A stretch of DNA of 36,135 bases from Clostridium tepidiprofundi DSM 19306 (lineage in GTDB: Bacteria > Bacillota > Clostridia > Clostridiales > Clostridiaceae), in the NCBI RefSeq assembly GCF_001594005.1, contig NZ_LTBA01000025.1:1-36135 (forward strand). The letters are read 5' to 3'. Positions 15,554 to 24,808 of the stretch are shown here, piece after piece. Below the pieces are notes generated by a model that was given only the letters and a program-made list of their open reading frames with translations, searched no databases and was not told the origin of the DNA. The position numbers were made by a program, and so were the translations under genes. Each line of letters starts with the position of its first letter. The first letter of the stretch is position 1.

Positions 15554-16165
15554 ATGTCTGAAAAAATTATCATTGATCCTATATCTAATAATACCTTACT
15601 TAATTTCAATAAATATTTAAATAAATATTTAATTCCTGTTATTTATGACAACCGTCCCTTAATAATTCTATGTATTGGAACTGACAGATCAACTGGAGAT
15701 AGCTTAGGTCCATTAGTTGGAGATAAGTTATCAAGTTTTCATAATATTTATTATAAAAATGTATATATATATGGAACTTTAAAAAATCCTGTTCATGCTA
15801 AAAACTTGAAATCTATTTTAACCGAAATAGAATCCAATTATAGCAATCCATTTATCATTGCTATTGATTCATGCCTAGGTAGCATTGATAATATAGGAAA
15901 AATTATTATTGAAAATAAACCTCTATCCCCTGGAGCCGCATTAAAAAAAGACTTGCCTAAGGTAGGTAATATTAGTATAACTGGAATTGTTAATATATCC
16001 GGTGCTTTAGATTTTATAGTTCTTCAAAATACTAGATTATATACTGTTATGACGTTAGCTAAAGCTATATATAGAGGAATTAATTTTTCTATAATAAAAT
16101 GCACTTATACTCTTAATACTCATAGCCAAACAATTTCTACTAACGATTTCAAAAAAAATTTCTAG
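15554..16165 (+). CDS. yyaC: YyaC, GPR-like spore protease homologue (DUF1256)
   Basis: A 203-residue member of the YyaC family, structurally related to the germination protease GPR that degrades small acid-soluble spore proteins. The signature LCIGTDRSTGDSLGPLVG (about 32-50) carries the two acidic residues proposed for GPR-type peptidases, and IAIDSCLGS follows. Unlike GPR there is no long N-terminal propeptide. YyaC is nearly confined to endospore formers and sits beside parB (spo0J) in Bacillus too, so this marks the organism as a spore former. AGGAGG precedes the ATG but is buried in a hairpin. The stop codon lies in the stem of the terminator shared with parB. Confidence 0.9.
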   Translation: MSEKIIIDPISNNTLLNFNKYLNKYLIPVIYDNRPLIILCIGTDRSTGDSLGPLVGDKLSSFHNIYYKNVYIYGTLKNPVHAKNLKSILTEIESNYSNPFIIAIDSCLGSIDNIGKIIIENKPLSPGAALKKDLPKVGNISITGIVNISGALDFIVLQNTRLYTVMTLAKAIYRGINFSIIKCTYTLNTHSQTISTNDFKKNF

Positions 16166-16199
16166 CCTTCAAAACGAATAGCAATCGTATGAAGGCTAG
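16162..16199 (-). terminator. Terminator of parA-parB, possibly bidirectional
   Basis: CTAGCCTTCA pairs with TGAAGGCTAG, with an inner ACGA/TCGT pair. On the minus strand AAATTTTTTTT follows, a good terminator for parB. The plus side has only TTAACTAATTT. The yyaC stop TAG lies within the stem. Confidence 0.8.
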
Positions 16200-16273
16200 T
16201 TAACTAATTTATATTTTTAATATAAATTTCTTTCTTTACAGAATAGTCAAAAGAACCAAGCTAGTTTACTGAT

Positions 16274-17128
16274 TTATATTTTCAATATATCTAAAATTCT
16301 TTGAAGATCATCTTCAGAATAATACTCAATTTCTATTTTACCCTTATTATTTTTTTTATTATTTAATACTACCTTAGTTCCAAAATAATCTTCAAGCTTG
16401 TTTTTAATTTCCACATAAAAAGGGTTTTCTATCTTTTCTTGTTTCTTTATTACTTTTTCACTATTTAAATTCTTTACTATTTTTTCAACTTCTCTAACAC
16501 TCAATGCTTCATCAATTATCTTTTGTGCTATTTCATACTGTATATCATTATTATATATTCCCAATAAAGCTCTTCCATGTCCTTCAGTAATAACACCTTC
16601 CATTAAATATTCTTGAACTCTCTCATCTAAATTTAATAATCTAATACAATTTGTAATAGCAGTACGTGATTTACCTATTTTTTTACTCAATTCATCCTGA
16701 GTTAAATTAAAATCTTCAAGTAACTTTTTATATGCATTTGCTTCTTCAATAGGATTTAAGTCTTCTCTTTGAATATTTTCAATCAAGGATAACTCTAATA
16801 CATTCAAATCATCCACATCTTCCATAATTATTGCAGGTATTTCTTTTAATCCTATACTTTTTGCCGCTCTCCATCTTCTCTCCCCTGCTATAACTATGTA
16901 ATTTTTATCTTGTTGCTTTAATATAATTGGTTGAATTATTCCATGCTCTCTTATTGAATCTGCTAACTTTAAAAGTTTATCTTCATCAAAATATTTTCTT
17001 GGCTGTTTTGAATTAGCCTTTATTAAATTAATTGAAACTTTATTTATTATTTTTTTATCTGATATACTATAATCTTCTTCTGGTATTAGTGCACTTAATC
17101 CTTTTCCTAATCCATGCCTCTTACTCAA
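16274..17128 (-). CDS. parB: Chromosome partitioning protein ParB (Spo0J)
   Basis: A 284-residue CTP-dependent DNA clamp that loads at parS and spreads, guiding origin segregation and condensin loading. The N-terminal SKRHGLGKGLSALIP stretch binds and stimulates ParA. The CTP-binding core includes GERRWRA (82-88) and ENIQREDLNP; the helix-turn-helix (about 143-165, LTQDELSKKIGKSRTAITN) reads parS; the C-terminal 50 residues form the dimer. The start codon is TTG at 17128 with AAGGGG upstream. It begins 11 bases after the parA stop, in one operon. A consensus parS lies 1 kb upstream. The HTH with GKSR is of the ParB rather than the Noc type. Confidence 0.95.
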   Translation of the reverse strand: MSKRHGLGKGLSALIPEEDYSISDKKIINKVSINLIKANSKQPRKYFDEDKLLKLADSIREHGIIQPIILKQQDKNYIVIAGERRWRAAKSIGLKEIPAIIMEDVDDLNVLELSLIENIQREDLNPIEEANAYKKLLEDFNLTQDELSKKIGKSRTAITNCIRLLNLDERVQEYLMEGVITEGHGRALLGIYNNDIQYEIAQKIIDEALSVREVEKIVKNLNSEKVIKKQEKIENPFYVEIKNKLEDYFGTKVVLNNKKNNKGKIEIEYYSEDDLQRILDILKI

Positions 17129-17139
17129 ATTATCACCCC

Positions 17140-17901
17140 TTACTGTTTGTCCAAAAATTCCTTTGTTAACTTTTCAAATGCTTGCGCACCTCTGCATCTG
17201 CTATCATATAGCATTATAGGTAACCCATGACTTGGTGATTCAGCTAATTTTATATTTCTTGGAATAATATTTTCATATACTTTTTCCTTAAAATATTTTC
17301 TTACTTCTTCAACAACATCATTTGACAAATTTGTTCTTGCATCATACATGCTAATTATAACACCTTCTATTTCTATATTTCTATTAAGAGACTTCTTAAT
17401 CAATTGAATAGTGTTAACTAACTGACCAACCCCTTCAAGTGCATAAAATTCGCATTGTATCGGAATTAATACACTATCACAAGCTGTCAATGCATTAACA
17501 GTCAAAAAACTTAGAGAAGGCGGACAATCAATGAATATAAAATCAAACTTTCCTTCTAATTCTTGTATTTTATTTCGTAAAATCAACTCTCTTTTTTCTC
17601 TTTCTATCAATTCAACTTCAGCTCCAGCTAAATCCACAGTTGACGGTGCAATATGTAAAGTACTCATAAATTGAGATTTAATTATTACATCATCTAATTT
17701 TTCATCTCCTGTAATCACATCATAAATAGACTTGTCAATTTCATTTTTATTAATTCCTAAACCACTCGTTGTATTACCTTGAGGATCGATATCTATTACC
17801 AATACATTATATCCTTCCATAGCTAAGCAGGTAGATAAGTTTACGCTTATTGTTGTTTTACCAACCCCACCCTTTTGATTAAATATACATATTTTTTTCA
17901 C
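17140..17901 (-). CDS. parA: Chromosome partitioning ATPase ParA (Soj)
   Basis: A 253-residue Walker-type ATPase that binds DNA as an ATP dimer and is released by ParB; in Bacillus it also controls DnaA activity. The deviant Walker A KGGVGKTT (10-17) with its signature lysine, VLVIDIDPQGN and FIFIDCPPSL are all present. The start is GTG at 17901 with AAGGTGG upstream. It is first of parA-parB. The nearby oriC, DnaA and parS fit both of its roles. Length is normal for chromosomal Soj, without the extra N-terminal DNA-binding domain of plasmid ParAs. Confidence 0.96.
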   Translation of the reverse strand: MKKICIFNQKGGVGKTTISVNLSTCLAMEGYNVLVIDIDPQGNTTSGLGINKNEIDKSIYDVITGDEKLDDVIIKSQFMSTLHIAPSTVDLAGAEVELIEREKRELILRNKIQELEGKFDFIFIDCPPSLSFLTVNALTACDSVLIPIQCEFYALEGVGQLVNTIQLIKKSLNRNIEIEGVIISMYDARTNLSNDVVEEVRKYFKEKVYENIIPRNIKLAESPSHGLPIMLYDSRCRGAQAFEKLTKEFLDKQ

Positions 17902-17994
17902 TTTCCCACCTTACTTTCATAAAATAATTATACGCTATTTACTTAAACAATTTTAGTGGATCAAATTATCGATTATAATATTTTCAAACCATTA

Positions 17995-18023
17995 TGTATA
18001 CTTTCAAATACATATACTTTCAA
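17995..18023 (-). promoter_or_regulatory. Candidate promoter of parA-parB
   Basis: TTGAAA (18018-18023), 17 bases, TATACA (17995-18000) on the minus strand. TTTGAAAGTATA is present twice, 16 bases apart, overlapping both elements, so a regulator could bind here. Confidence 0.45.
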
Positions 18024-18072
18024 AATTATTTAAACTGTATAATTCTCCAGACAAGAATACAAATTTTATAAT

Positions 18073-18100
18073 TTGACAAGTATATATATAATTATATAAT
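18073..18100 (+). promoter_or_regulatory. Promoter-like sequence with no gene downstream
   Basis: TTGACA (18073-18078), 16 bases, TATAAT (18095-18100). No plus-strand coding sequence follows. Transcription would cross parS and run antisense into the 3' end of noc. AT-rich DNA gives chance matches, but both hexamers are perfect. Confidence 0.35.
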
Positions 18101-18139
18101 TTTGTGAAAATTTTTTAAAGTAATTTTGTGAAAATTTTT
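18098..18139 (+). repeat. 18-bp direct repeat next to parS
   Basis: AATTTTGTGAAAATTTTT occurs exactly at 18098-18115 and 18122-18139, a 24-base period, ending 11 bases before parS. With the promoters above and parS below, this completes the 305-bp gap between parA and noc. Confidence 0.7.
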
Positions 18140-18150
18140 AAATTTAAAAA

Positions 18151-18166
18151 TGTTTCACGTGAAACA
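18151..18166. other. parS: parS centromere site
   Basis: TGTTTCACGTGAAACA is a perfect 16-bp palindrome and an exact match to the Bacillus-type parS consensus bound by ParB. It lies between noc and parA, about 7.5 kb left of dnaA, the usual place for an origin-proximal centromere. It is the only copy noticed in the window. Confidence 0.97.
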
Positions 18167-18167
18167 T

Positions 18168-18191
18168 AAAAAAACTGTCCAAAATGGACAG
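18168..18191 (-). terminator. Terminator of noc
   Basis: CTGTCC-ATTTT-GGACAG on the minus strand, followed by seven T's that run directly into parS. It lies 15 bases beyond the noc stop. Confidence 0.88.
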
Positions 18192-18206
18192 CCCAAATAT
18201 ACCTTA

Positions 18207-18992
18207 TTATTTTGTTTTCTTAGGAATTGTAACTACTACTTTTACATAATCATCATATTCTTTAGATTTGTATTTTGCGTCAATACCATACTTATCAAAT
18301 ACTTGCTTAATAGTATTCATATATACTCTTGGTGAAAATATACCTTTAATTTTCTTTTTACCATCAGCTGCAATTTCCTTTTTTGATTCATTTAATAATA
18401 GCTTGTCAATTAACTCCTCTGTCTTTTTTACATTTAACGACTTATCTATAATTTCATTTAAAACCTCAAATTGCATATCTATAGTTGGAAGCTTCAATAA
18501 TGCACGTCCATGTCGCTCTGTAAGATTATTTTCTAAAAGCATCTTTCTAATTTTAGAATCCAATTTCAATAATCTAAGTTTATTTGCAATAGTTGATTGT
18601 TTTTTTCCAATAACCTGAGCAAGCTTTTCCTGAGTATATGAGTATTCTTCTATTAAATTTCGAAATGCTTCCGCCTGCTCAATAAAGTTCAAATCCTCCC
18701 TTTGAATATTTTCCAATAAAGCGACAACAGCAGAATCACTCTCACTAATATTAATTAGAATAGCAGGCACACTATCTAATCCTGCTTTTTTAGCTGCTCT
18801 GTACCTTCTCTCACCTGCAACTATTTCATACATAGTGTCATTAACTTTCCTTACTGAAAGAGGTTGTATTATACCATATGTTTCTATTGATTGTGCTAAC
18901 TCACTTATAGACTCTTCATTGAAATATTTTCTAGGTTGATTTATATTGGGAACGATATATTCAATAGGAATATTGATTACACTATTATTCAT
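18207..18992 (-). CDS. noc: Nucleoid occlusion protein Noc (ParB paralogue)
   Basis: A 261-residue ParB-family CTP switch that in Bacillus binds Noc sites and the membrane to keep the division septum off the nucleoid. GERRYRA (60-66) and ENIQREDLNF form the CTP-binding core; the helix-turn-helix contains GKKQSTIANKLRLLKL (about 129-144), the Noc-type recognition segment, in contrast to GKSR in the parB product. The N-terminus is short and not clearly an amphipathic helix, so membrane binding is uncertain. AAGGA lies eight bases before the ATG at 18992; an in-frame ATG at 19001 overlaps the ribosome-binding site. No Noc-site palindrome (ATTTCCCGGGAAAT) was seen nearby. Confidence 0.88.
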   Translation of the reverse strand: MNNSVINIPIEYIVPNINQPRKYFNEESISELAQSIETYGIIQPLSVRKVNDTMYEIVAGERRYRAAKKAGLDSVPAILINISESDSAVVALLENIQREDLNFIEQAEAFRNLIEEYSYTQEKLAQVIGKKQSTIANKLRLLKLDSKIRKMLLENNLTERHGRALLKLPTIDMQFEVLNEIIDKSLNVKKTEELIDKLLLNESKKEIAADGKKKIKGIFSPRVYMNTIKQVFDKYGIDAKYKSKEYDDYVKVVVTIPKKTK

Positions 18993-19100
18993 CACTACCA
19001 TCCTTTTTTATTCCTTATATTAACAATTCTACTTATGTGTAAAAATTCCTTCTCAAATTAAAAAATTTTCCAAAGAAATTTTTAATTTTTCTACATAATA

Positions 19101-19820
19101 CTATTTTAAAGGTTTTTTTGAAACAATACCAGCTTTTCTTGGATATTTTCTATTGGTACTTTTAATTTTCTTAACAATAACCAAATTATGCTCTAATTCA
19201 CTACCTTCAATATCAACATTTTCAATCTTTTCAAGTTTTCCTCCTAAAATATTGATAGCATTTTTAGCGTCATTTAGTTCTTCAGTAATAGCTGGTCCTT
19301 TAAGTGCAATAAAATATCCCCCAACTTTAGCAAAAGGTATACAATATTCACTTAAAACAGTCATATTAGCTACCGCTCTGGAAACGACAATATCATATTT
19401 TTCTCTGTAATCCTTATCTATTCCTAAGTCTTCTGCTCTTCCATGTAAAGCTTCAATATTCTTCAATTCTAATTCATTGATAACAGTATTTAAAAATTTA
19501 ACTCTTTTATTTAATGAATCTAGCAATGTAATATCGCATTCTGGATAAACAATCTTAATTGGTATTCCCGGAAATCCCCCTCCAGTACCAACGTCTATAA
19601 TTTTTTTACACTTTCTAACATTGCTAAATCTAAAAACTTTAATACTATCTATAAAATGTTTCTTTATTATTTCGTCATCATCATTAATTGCAGTTAAATT
19701 TATCTTCTTGTTCCATTCCTTTATCAACGCCTTATATTTAATAAACTGTTCATATTTTTCTTTATCAAATTCTAAATCTACATCATTACAAGCAGCTTTT
19801 AACAAATCAAAATATCTCAT
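19101..19820 (-). CDS. rsmG: 16S rRNA (guanine527-N7)-methyltransferase RsmG
   Basis: A 239-residue S-adenosylmethionine-dependent enzyme that methylates N7 of G527 in 16S rRNA. Loss of the family enzyme gives low-level streptomycin resistance. The Rossmann SAM-binding motif [14 protein letters not shown] (about 74-87) and the preceding NLTAI and FIDSI segments are characteristic; VVSRAVANM is the conserved motif after the fourth strand. It was long called GidB and follows mnmG, as here (25-base gap). ATG at 19820 has GGAGGAA upstream. The length is typical of the family. Confidence 0.96.
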   Translation of the reverse strand: MRYFDLLKAACNDVDLEFDKEKYEQFIKYKALIKEWNKKINLTAINDDDEIIKKHFIDSIKVFRFSNVRKCKKIIDVGTGGGFPGIPIKIVYPECDITLLDSLNKRVKFLNTVINELELKNIEALHGRAEDLGIDKDYREKYDIVVSRAVANMTVLSEYCIPFAKVGGYFIALKGPAITEELNDAKNAINILGGKLEKIENVDIEGSELEHNLVIVKKIKSTNRKYPRKAGIVSKKPLK

Positions 19821-19845
19821 AAAATTCCTCCATATATATTAATAA

Positions 19846-21720
19846 TTAATTCCTATATTTCTGTTCTATATATACCATAAGCACAGAAATATCAGCAGGT
19901 GATACACCTGATATTCTAGACGCTTGCCCAAGATTTTCTGGTCTAATCATTCCCAGTTTCTGAGCAGCTTCTATTCTCAATCCTTTAATATCATCATAAT
20001 TTATATCTTTAGGAATCAATTTCTTTTCAAACTTCCTAAATTGTTTTACTTGTTCAAGCTGTTTTTGTATATAACCCTCATATTTTGTCATTATATTTAC
20101 TTGTAACTGTATATCATATTTTAAATCTGGTCTATCTTTATCCAATTCCTTAACTTTAAAATAATCCAATTCAGGTCTTTTGATTAATTCATATAACGAA
20201 ACAGGCTTTTTTAACTCAGAAGAATTCATTTTGCTTAAAAATTCCCTAACATCTTTTTTATTAGTAATTTGAATACCTTTTATTCTAGCGATTTCATCTT
20301 CAATTGCAGTTTTTCTTTTAATGAACTTTCTATATCTTTCCTCAGAAACCAATCCAACAGAATACCCAATCTCTGTTAATCTCAAATCCGCATTATCCTG
20401 CCTTAATAGCAATCTATATTCAGCTCTTGATGTCATCATCCTATAAGGTTCATTTGTACCTTTTGTAACCAAATCATCAATTAGTACACCAATATATGCA
20501 TCAGCTCTTCCTAATATTATAGGATCTAATCCTTTTATCTTTCTTACTGCATTTATTCCTGCAATAATTCCTTGTGCTCCAGCTTCCTCATAACCAGAAC
20601 TACCATTTATCTGTCCTGCTGAAAATAACCCCTCAACTTTCTTAAATTCTAAAGATAGCTTTAATTCCGTAGGATCTATACAATCATATTCAATAGCATA
20701 AGCAGTTCTCATCATTTCCATATTTTCTAGTCCTGGAACAGTTCTATACATTTCAATTTGTACATCTTCTGGTAAAGAACTTGACATTCCTTGCACATAT
20801 AACTCTTCTGTATTTTCTCCTTCTGGTTCTATAAAAATCTGATGTTTCTCTTTATCAGGAAATCTCATCACTTTATCTTCAATAGATGGACAATATCTAG
20901 GTCCTACACTTACTATTGAGCCATTGTAAAGTGGCGATCTATCAATATTTTTTCTTATAACATCATGAGTTTTATCATTAGTATATGTTAAATAGCAGGG
21001 TATTTGTTCTCTTTCAATATTTTCACTCATAAAAGAAAAAGGAACAATATTTTCATCTCCATGCTGTACTATCATTTTTGAAAAATCAACCGAACGTCTA
21101 TTTATTCTCGCTGGTGTACCCGTTTTAAATCTTCTAAGAGAAATACCAAGTTCCTCTAAGCTAGAAGAAAGCTCATTTGCTGGAGCTAATCCACTAGGTC
21201 CTTCATTAAAGGATATATCCCCTATAATTATTTTAGATTTTAAATAAGTTCCAGTTGTAAGTATCACTGCCTTTGCACTAAAATAAGCCCCATTCTTAGT
21301 TAAAACTCCTTTTACTACACCATCTTCAACATCAATCTTAGTAACCTCTAGTTGTCTTAAATACAAATTTTCTTGATTCTCTAAAACATTTTTCATTCTC
21401 TCAGAATATCTTTTTTTATCTGCCTGAGCTCTCAACGAATGAACAGCAGGTCCTTTTGAAGTATTTAACATCCTTGACTGTAGATATGTATTATCAATAT
21501 TTATGCCCATTTCTCCGCCTAAAGCATCTATTTCTCTAACTAAATGGCCTTTTGCTGTTCCACCAACGCTAGGATTGCATGGCATAAGTGCAACACTATC
21601 TAAATTAATAGTACAAACTAATGTTCTGTATCCCATTCTTGCAGCCGCTAATCCAGCTTCACACCCTGCATGACCAGCACCAACAACAACTACATCAAAA
21701 TCTCCACCAAAATATCTCAT
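19846..21720 (-). CDS. mnmG: tRNA uridine-5-carboxymethylaminomethyl modification enzyme MnmG
   Basis: A 624-residue FAD protein that with MnmE installs the carboxymethylaminomethyl (or aminomethyl) group on U34 of tRNAs decoding split codon boxes. The dinucleotide-binding GAGHAG (14-19) with [11 protein letters not shown], the conserved [14 protein letters not shown] and [10 protein letters not shown] motifs, and C-terminal helices that contact tRNA are visible. An in-frame TTG-type start further upstream (21747) was rejected: AGGTGAT stands seven bases before the ATG at 21720 and overlaps the mnmE stop codon, which implies coupling. MnmE is the partner encoded immediately before it. Confidence 0.97.
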   Translation of the reverse strand: MRYFGGDFDVVVVGAGHAGCEAGLAAARMGYRTLVCTINLDSVALMPCNPSVGGTAKGHLVREIDALGGEMGINIDNTYLQSRMLNTSKGPAVHSLRAQADKKRYSERMKNVLENQENLYLRQLEVTKIDVEDGVVKGVLTKNGAYFSAKAVILTTGTYLKSKIIIGDISFNEGPSGLAPANELSSSLEELGISLRRFKTGTPARINRRSVDFSKMIVQHGDENIVPFSFMSENIEREQIPCYLTYTNDKTHDVIRKNIDRSPLYNGSIVSVGPRYCPSIEDKVMRFPDKEKHQIFIEPEGENTEELYVQGMSSSLPEDVQIEMYRTVPGLENMEMMRTAYAIEYDCIDPTELKLSLEFKKVEGLFSAGQINGSSGYEEAGAQGIIAGINAVRKIKGLDPIILGRADAYIGVLIDDLVTKGTNEPYRMMTSRAEYRLLLRQDNADLRLTEIGYSVGLVSEERYRKFIKRKTAIEDEIARIKGIQITNKKDVREFLSKMNSSELKKPVSLYELIKRPELDYFKVKELDKDRPDLKYDIQLQVNIMTKYEGYIQKQLEQVKQFRKFEKKLIPKDINYDDIKGLRIEAAQKLGMIRPENLGQASRISGVSPADISVLMVYIEQKYRN

Positions 21721-21731
21721 TATTAAATCAC

Positions 21732-23108
21732 CTACTTTCCTAAACAAAATTCAGAAAATATTTTATTGATTATATCTTCTTCGATTGTTTCTCCGGTTAT
21801 TTCTCCTAAATTTTTCCATGCATTTCTGATATCAATTGATGCCAAATCTATAGCACAAGTATCTCTTAAAGCATTTATTGCACATTCTATATTTTCTTTT
21901 GCTCTTATTAAAGCCTCAATATGTCTATTATTAGCAACATAAATATCCTCTGTCTTTATTTCTCCATAAAAAAACATGTCTTTTATTACATTTTTAAGCT
22001 TATCTAAACCCTCACCAGTCTTAACAGACATTTCAATAATATATTTAGAATCCAATATTTCTAATTCATCTTTATTTAATCTTGAACCTAAATCAGCCTT
22101 ATTTAATATTACAATATATTTTCTATTTTTTATATATTCAATAATATCAATATCCTGTTCATTTAATTCATCACTCAAATCCAACATCAAAATAATCAAA
22201 TCAGCAGATTCTATTTTTTCTTTAGATTTATTTACACCTATTTTTTCTACAATATCATCTGTTTCTCTAATTCCTGCCGTATCAACAATTCTTATAGGAA
22301 TACCATCAATATTAATGTATTCCTCTATAACGTCTCTTGTTGTACCTGGTATATCAGTAACAATAGCTCTTTTTTCATTAACCAAAGCATTCAACAATGA
22401 TGACTTTCCCACATTGGGCTTTCCAACAATAACTGTTTGTAAACCCTCTCGCAATATCTTTCCCTCTTCAGCTGTATTTAATAGTTTTTCTATAAGTACT
22501 AAAATATTTTTCAATCTTTTCGAAGCATCTTCAGCAGTAATTTCTTCTAAATCCTCTTCAGGATAATCAACCGTAGCCTCAATACTAGCGATAACAGACA
22601 ATAATCGTTGTCTAATTAAACTTATTTCTTTTGATATTTTTCCTTCTGATTGCATTATAGCAGATCTAGCACTTAATTCCGTCTTAGCTCTAATAATATC
22701 AATAACAGCTTCAGCTTGACTCAGATCAATTCTGCCATTTAAAAAAGCTCTTTTTGTAAACTCTCCAGGTTCTGCAAGTCTTGCACCTGCTTTAATAACC
22801 TGCTTTAATACACTATTTGTTACTACTATTCCACCATGACAATTTATCTCAACAGTATCCTCTGCTGTAAAACTTCTTGGACCCTTCATATATGAAACAA
22901 TTACCTCATCAATTATATCCTCGTTTTCATCAACAATAAATCCATACCTCATTGTATATGACTTAATATCCTCTAACTTTCTATTATTCTTTCCTCTAAA
23001 TATTTTACTCACAATATTTACTGCATTGTTTCCCGATATTCTAATTATTGAAATACCACTTTCACCCATAGTTGTAGCAACAGCTGCTATAGTATCAAAT
23101 TCTTTCAT
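21732..23108 (-). CDS. mnmE: tRNA modification GTPase MnmE
   Basis: A 458-residue GTPase (formerly TrmE), partner of MnmG. The N-terminal tetrahydrofolate-binding domain (1-118: [23 protein letters not shown]) leads to a helical domain into which the G domain is inserted: G1 GKPNVGKSS (229-237), TDIPGTTRD (251-259), DTAG (276-279) and NKAD. The C-terminal tip FCLGK supplies the conserved cysteine. ATG at 23108 is preceded by GGAAGGA at good spacing; two upstream in-frame Met codons (from 23129) overlap this site. A terminator separates it from jag, so it heads its own operon with mnmG and rsmG, although no clear promoter was recognised. Confidence 0.97.
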   Translation of the reverse strand: MKEFDTIAAVATTMGESGISIIRISGNNAVNIVSKIFRGKNNRKLEDIKSYTMRYGFIVDENEDIIDEVIVSYMKGPRSFTAEDTVEINCHGGIVVTNSVLKQVIKAGARLAEPGEFTKRAFLNGRIDLSQAEAVIDIIRAKTELSARSAIMQSEGKISKEISLIRQRLLSVIASIEATVDYPEEDLEEITAEDASKRLKNILVLIEKLLNTAEEGKILREGLQTVIVGKPNVGKSSLLNALVNEKRAIVTDIPGTTRDVIEEYINIDGIPIRIVDTAGIRETDDIVEKIGVNKSKEKIESADLIILMLDLSDELNEQDIDIIEYIKNRKYIVILNKADLGSRLNKDELEILDSKYIIEMSVKTGEGLDKLKNVIKDMFFYGEIKTEDIYVANNRHIEALIRAKENIECAINALRDTCAIDLASIDIRNAWKNLGEITGETIEEDIINKIFSEFCLGK

Positions 23109-23196
23109 TTTTTCATCCTTCCTCATCATTCAAGGTATTTACTTAGTCCATTTTTATTATTCCTATAACAAAAAAATATTATAAATCCTTATATTT

Positions 23197-23222
23197 AAAA
23201 AAGAAAGCCTTCAGGCTTTCTT
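23197..23222 (-). terminator. Terminator overlapping the jag stop codon
   Basis: AAGAAAGCC-TGAA-GGCTTTCTT on the minus strand, with TTTT following. The TGA of the loop is the jag stop codon, so the last codons (Lys-Lys-Ala) are encoded by the 5' stem. It separates the rpmH-to-jag run from mnmE. Confidence 0.85.
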
Positions 23223-23840
23223 TTTTAATTCTACAATTACTCTTCTATAAGGTTCTTCACCTTCACTAAAGGTTCTTACATATGGATCATCTTGAAGTTC
23301 AGAATGAATTATCCTTCTCTCATATGGATTCATAGGTTCTAATCTTATAGCTTTATTATACCTTCGAACCTTCTGAGCTATTTTATAAGCGAGCCTTCTC
23401 AATGTCTGTTCCCTCTTAGCTCTATAATTTTGAGTATCTAAAATAACTCTCTTATACTTTTCATCACTATCCTTATTAATTACTAAACTAGTTAAATATT
23501 GAAGTGAATCCAATGTTTCACCCCTATACCCAATCAATGTTCCCATATTTTCGCCATATATATTTATTAGTAAACTTTCTCCTGCATCCCTTATGGAAAC
23601 CTCAGCTTTAATATTCATTGTTTTCAAAATAGAATTCAAAAAATCCTTAGCCTCTTTAACATAATCTTTTTTCAACTTAACACTTACTTTAACAGGTTTA
23701 GAACCAATAAATTTTAAAAATCCTTTACTTCCTTTTTCAATAATATCTATCTCAACCTTATCAATAGTAGTATTCAATTCAACTAGTGCTTTCGCAACAG
23801 CTTCATCAACAGTTTTACCCATACATTCTACAGATTTCAT
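23211..23840 (-). CDS. jag: Jag/KhpB RNA-binding protein
   Basis: A 209-residue protein with an N-terminal Jag domain (about 1-52: MKSVECMGKTVDEAVAKAL, ending in a GSKGFLKFIGSKP turn), a KH domain (about 65-140, with GYRGETLDSLQYLTSLV) and a C-terminal R3H domain (about 140-205, RLEPMNPYERRIIHSEL). It binds RNA with KhpA in related bacteria and affects cell division and membrane-protein expression. It is nearly always next to yidC (spoIIIJ-associated gene), as here. The ATG at 23840 is chosen from homologues; GGAAGGTGG is somewhat far (12 bases) and an in-frame GTG (23852) directly abuts it, so the start is not fully certain. Confidence 0.93.
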   Translation of the reverse strand: MKSVECMGKTVDEAVAKALVELNTTIDKVEIDIIEKGSKGFLKFIGSKPVKVSVKLKKDYVKEAKDFLNSILKTMNIKAEVSIRDAGESLLINIYGENMGTLIGYRGETLDSLQYLTSLVINKDSDEKYKRVILDTQNYRAKREQTLRRLAYKIAQKVRRYNKAIRLEPMNPYERRIIHSELQDDPYVRTFSEGEEPYRRVIVELKKKA

Positions 23841-23885
23841 AATCAGATACACCCACCTTCCAAAATGAACGCTTTCAAAATATAT

Positions 23886-24572
23886 CTAAGCCTTAGCATC
23901 TCTACGTTTTTCAACCTTTTGCATCCATATAGTCTGAGCAATTTGGAATAAGTTATTTATTACCCAATACAATACCAAAGCAGATCTAAATTTTATACTC
24001 ATAAATCCAAATACTATAGCCATAACGCTGTTCATTGTGGATGTTTGTTTTGCTTGGGCACTGTCACCATTAGAAGGCTGCATTAATTTTGATGAAATAT
24101 AAGTTGTAACAGTAGATAAAATAGGTAAAATATAATATGGATCTGGCTTAGCTAAACTATTTAACCATAAGAATCCTGCTGGCTGAGTCATACTACCAGA
24201 CATAAAAGTCAAATTGTTAAATACATAAAACAAAGCAAATAAGATTGGCATTTGTATAAGCATAGGTAAACATCCACCAAGAGGATTAACTCCATTTTCT
24301 TTATATAATTTCATTATTTCCTGTTGAGATTTTTGAGGATCATTCTTATACTTATCTTGAATTTTTTTCATTTCTGGTTGAATCTTGCTCATTTTAACAG
24401 TTGATTTTATCTGTTTTATATTCAACGGAAGTAAAATAATTCTAATAATAGCCGTCATAAGAATAATAGTTATTCCATAAGAAATATTTGGATTAGGAAT
24501 AACACTGGCGACACCGCTTTGCAAGAACTCAAAAAAGTGTCCTATAGGCCCACTTAAAAATTGTAACTTCAA
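23886..24572 (-). CDS. yidC: Membrane protein insertase YidC/OxaA
   Basis: A 228-residue insertase that places small membrane proteins and assists SecYEG. Five hydrophobic stretches fit the conserved core; YGITIILMTAIIRIILLPL carries the Arg of the hydrophilic groove, and PLGGCLPMLIQMPILFALFYV is diagnostic. The large periplasmic domain of Gram-negative YidC is absent, as expected. No lipoprotein signal is seen. The C-terminus is Lys/Arg-rich (KVEKRRDAKA), a ribosome-binding type of tail. The start codon is TTG at 24572 with an ideal AGGAGG eight bases upstream. Spore formers often have a second copy (SpoIIIJ/YqjG); only this one is in the window. Confidence 0.95.
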   Translation of the reverse strand: MKLQFLSGPIGHFFEFLQSGVASVIPNPNISYGITIILMTAIIRIILLPLNIKQIKSTVKMSKIQPEMKKIQDKYKNDPQKSQQEIMKLYKENGVNPLGGCLPMLIQMPILFALFYVFNNLTFMSGSMTQPAGFLWLNSLAKPDPYYILPILSTVTTYISSKLMQPSNGDSAQAKQTSTMNSVMAIVFGFMSIKFRSALVLYWVINNLFQIAQTIWMQKVEKRRDAKA

Positions 24573-24595
24573 AATAATAACCTCCTAAAAGCAAT

Positions 24596-24808
24596 TTATT
24601 TTACAGGATCATATCCACCGGGATTAAAAGGATGACATCTCAAAATTCTTTTTATTGACATAATTCCACCCTTTAATGCTCCATATTTACTAATAGCTTC
24701 TATGGCATACTGCGAACAAGTAGGATAAAATCTACAACTTGGTCGTTTCATAGGAGAAATAAACTTTCTATAAAATTTAATACTACCTATTAGAAGTTTT
24801 TTTATCAA
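24596..24808 (-). CDS. yidD: YidD membrane protein insertion efficiency factor
   Basis: A 70-residue protein of the YidD family, thought to help Yid[19 protein letters not shown] and [12 protein letters not shown] with its three conserved cysteines are unmistakable. The N-terminus ([14 protein letters not shown]) is an amphipathic, membrane-associating helix. It starts with TTG at 24808, overlapping the rnpA stop by four bases (TTGA), so it is probably translated by coupling from rnpA. Order rpmH-rnpA-yidD-yidC is the usual one. Confidence 0.96.
   Translation of the reverse strand: MIKKLLIGSIKFYRKFISPMKRPSCRFYPTCSQYAIEAISKYGALKGGIMSIKRILRCHPFNPGGYDPVK

Noticed and set aside
23510-23525. Second parS-like site (TGTTTCAC) in jag
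   Set aside because: Only half of the palindrome is present; the second half does not match.
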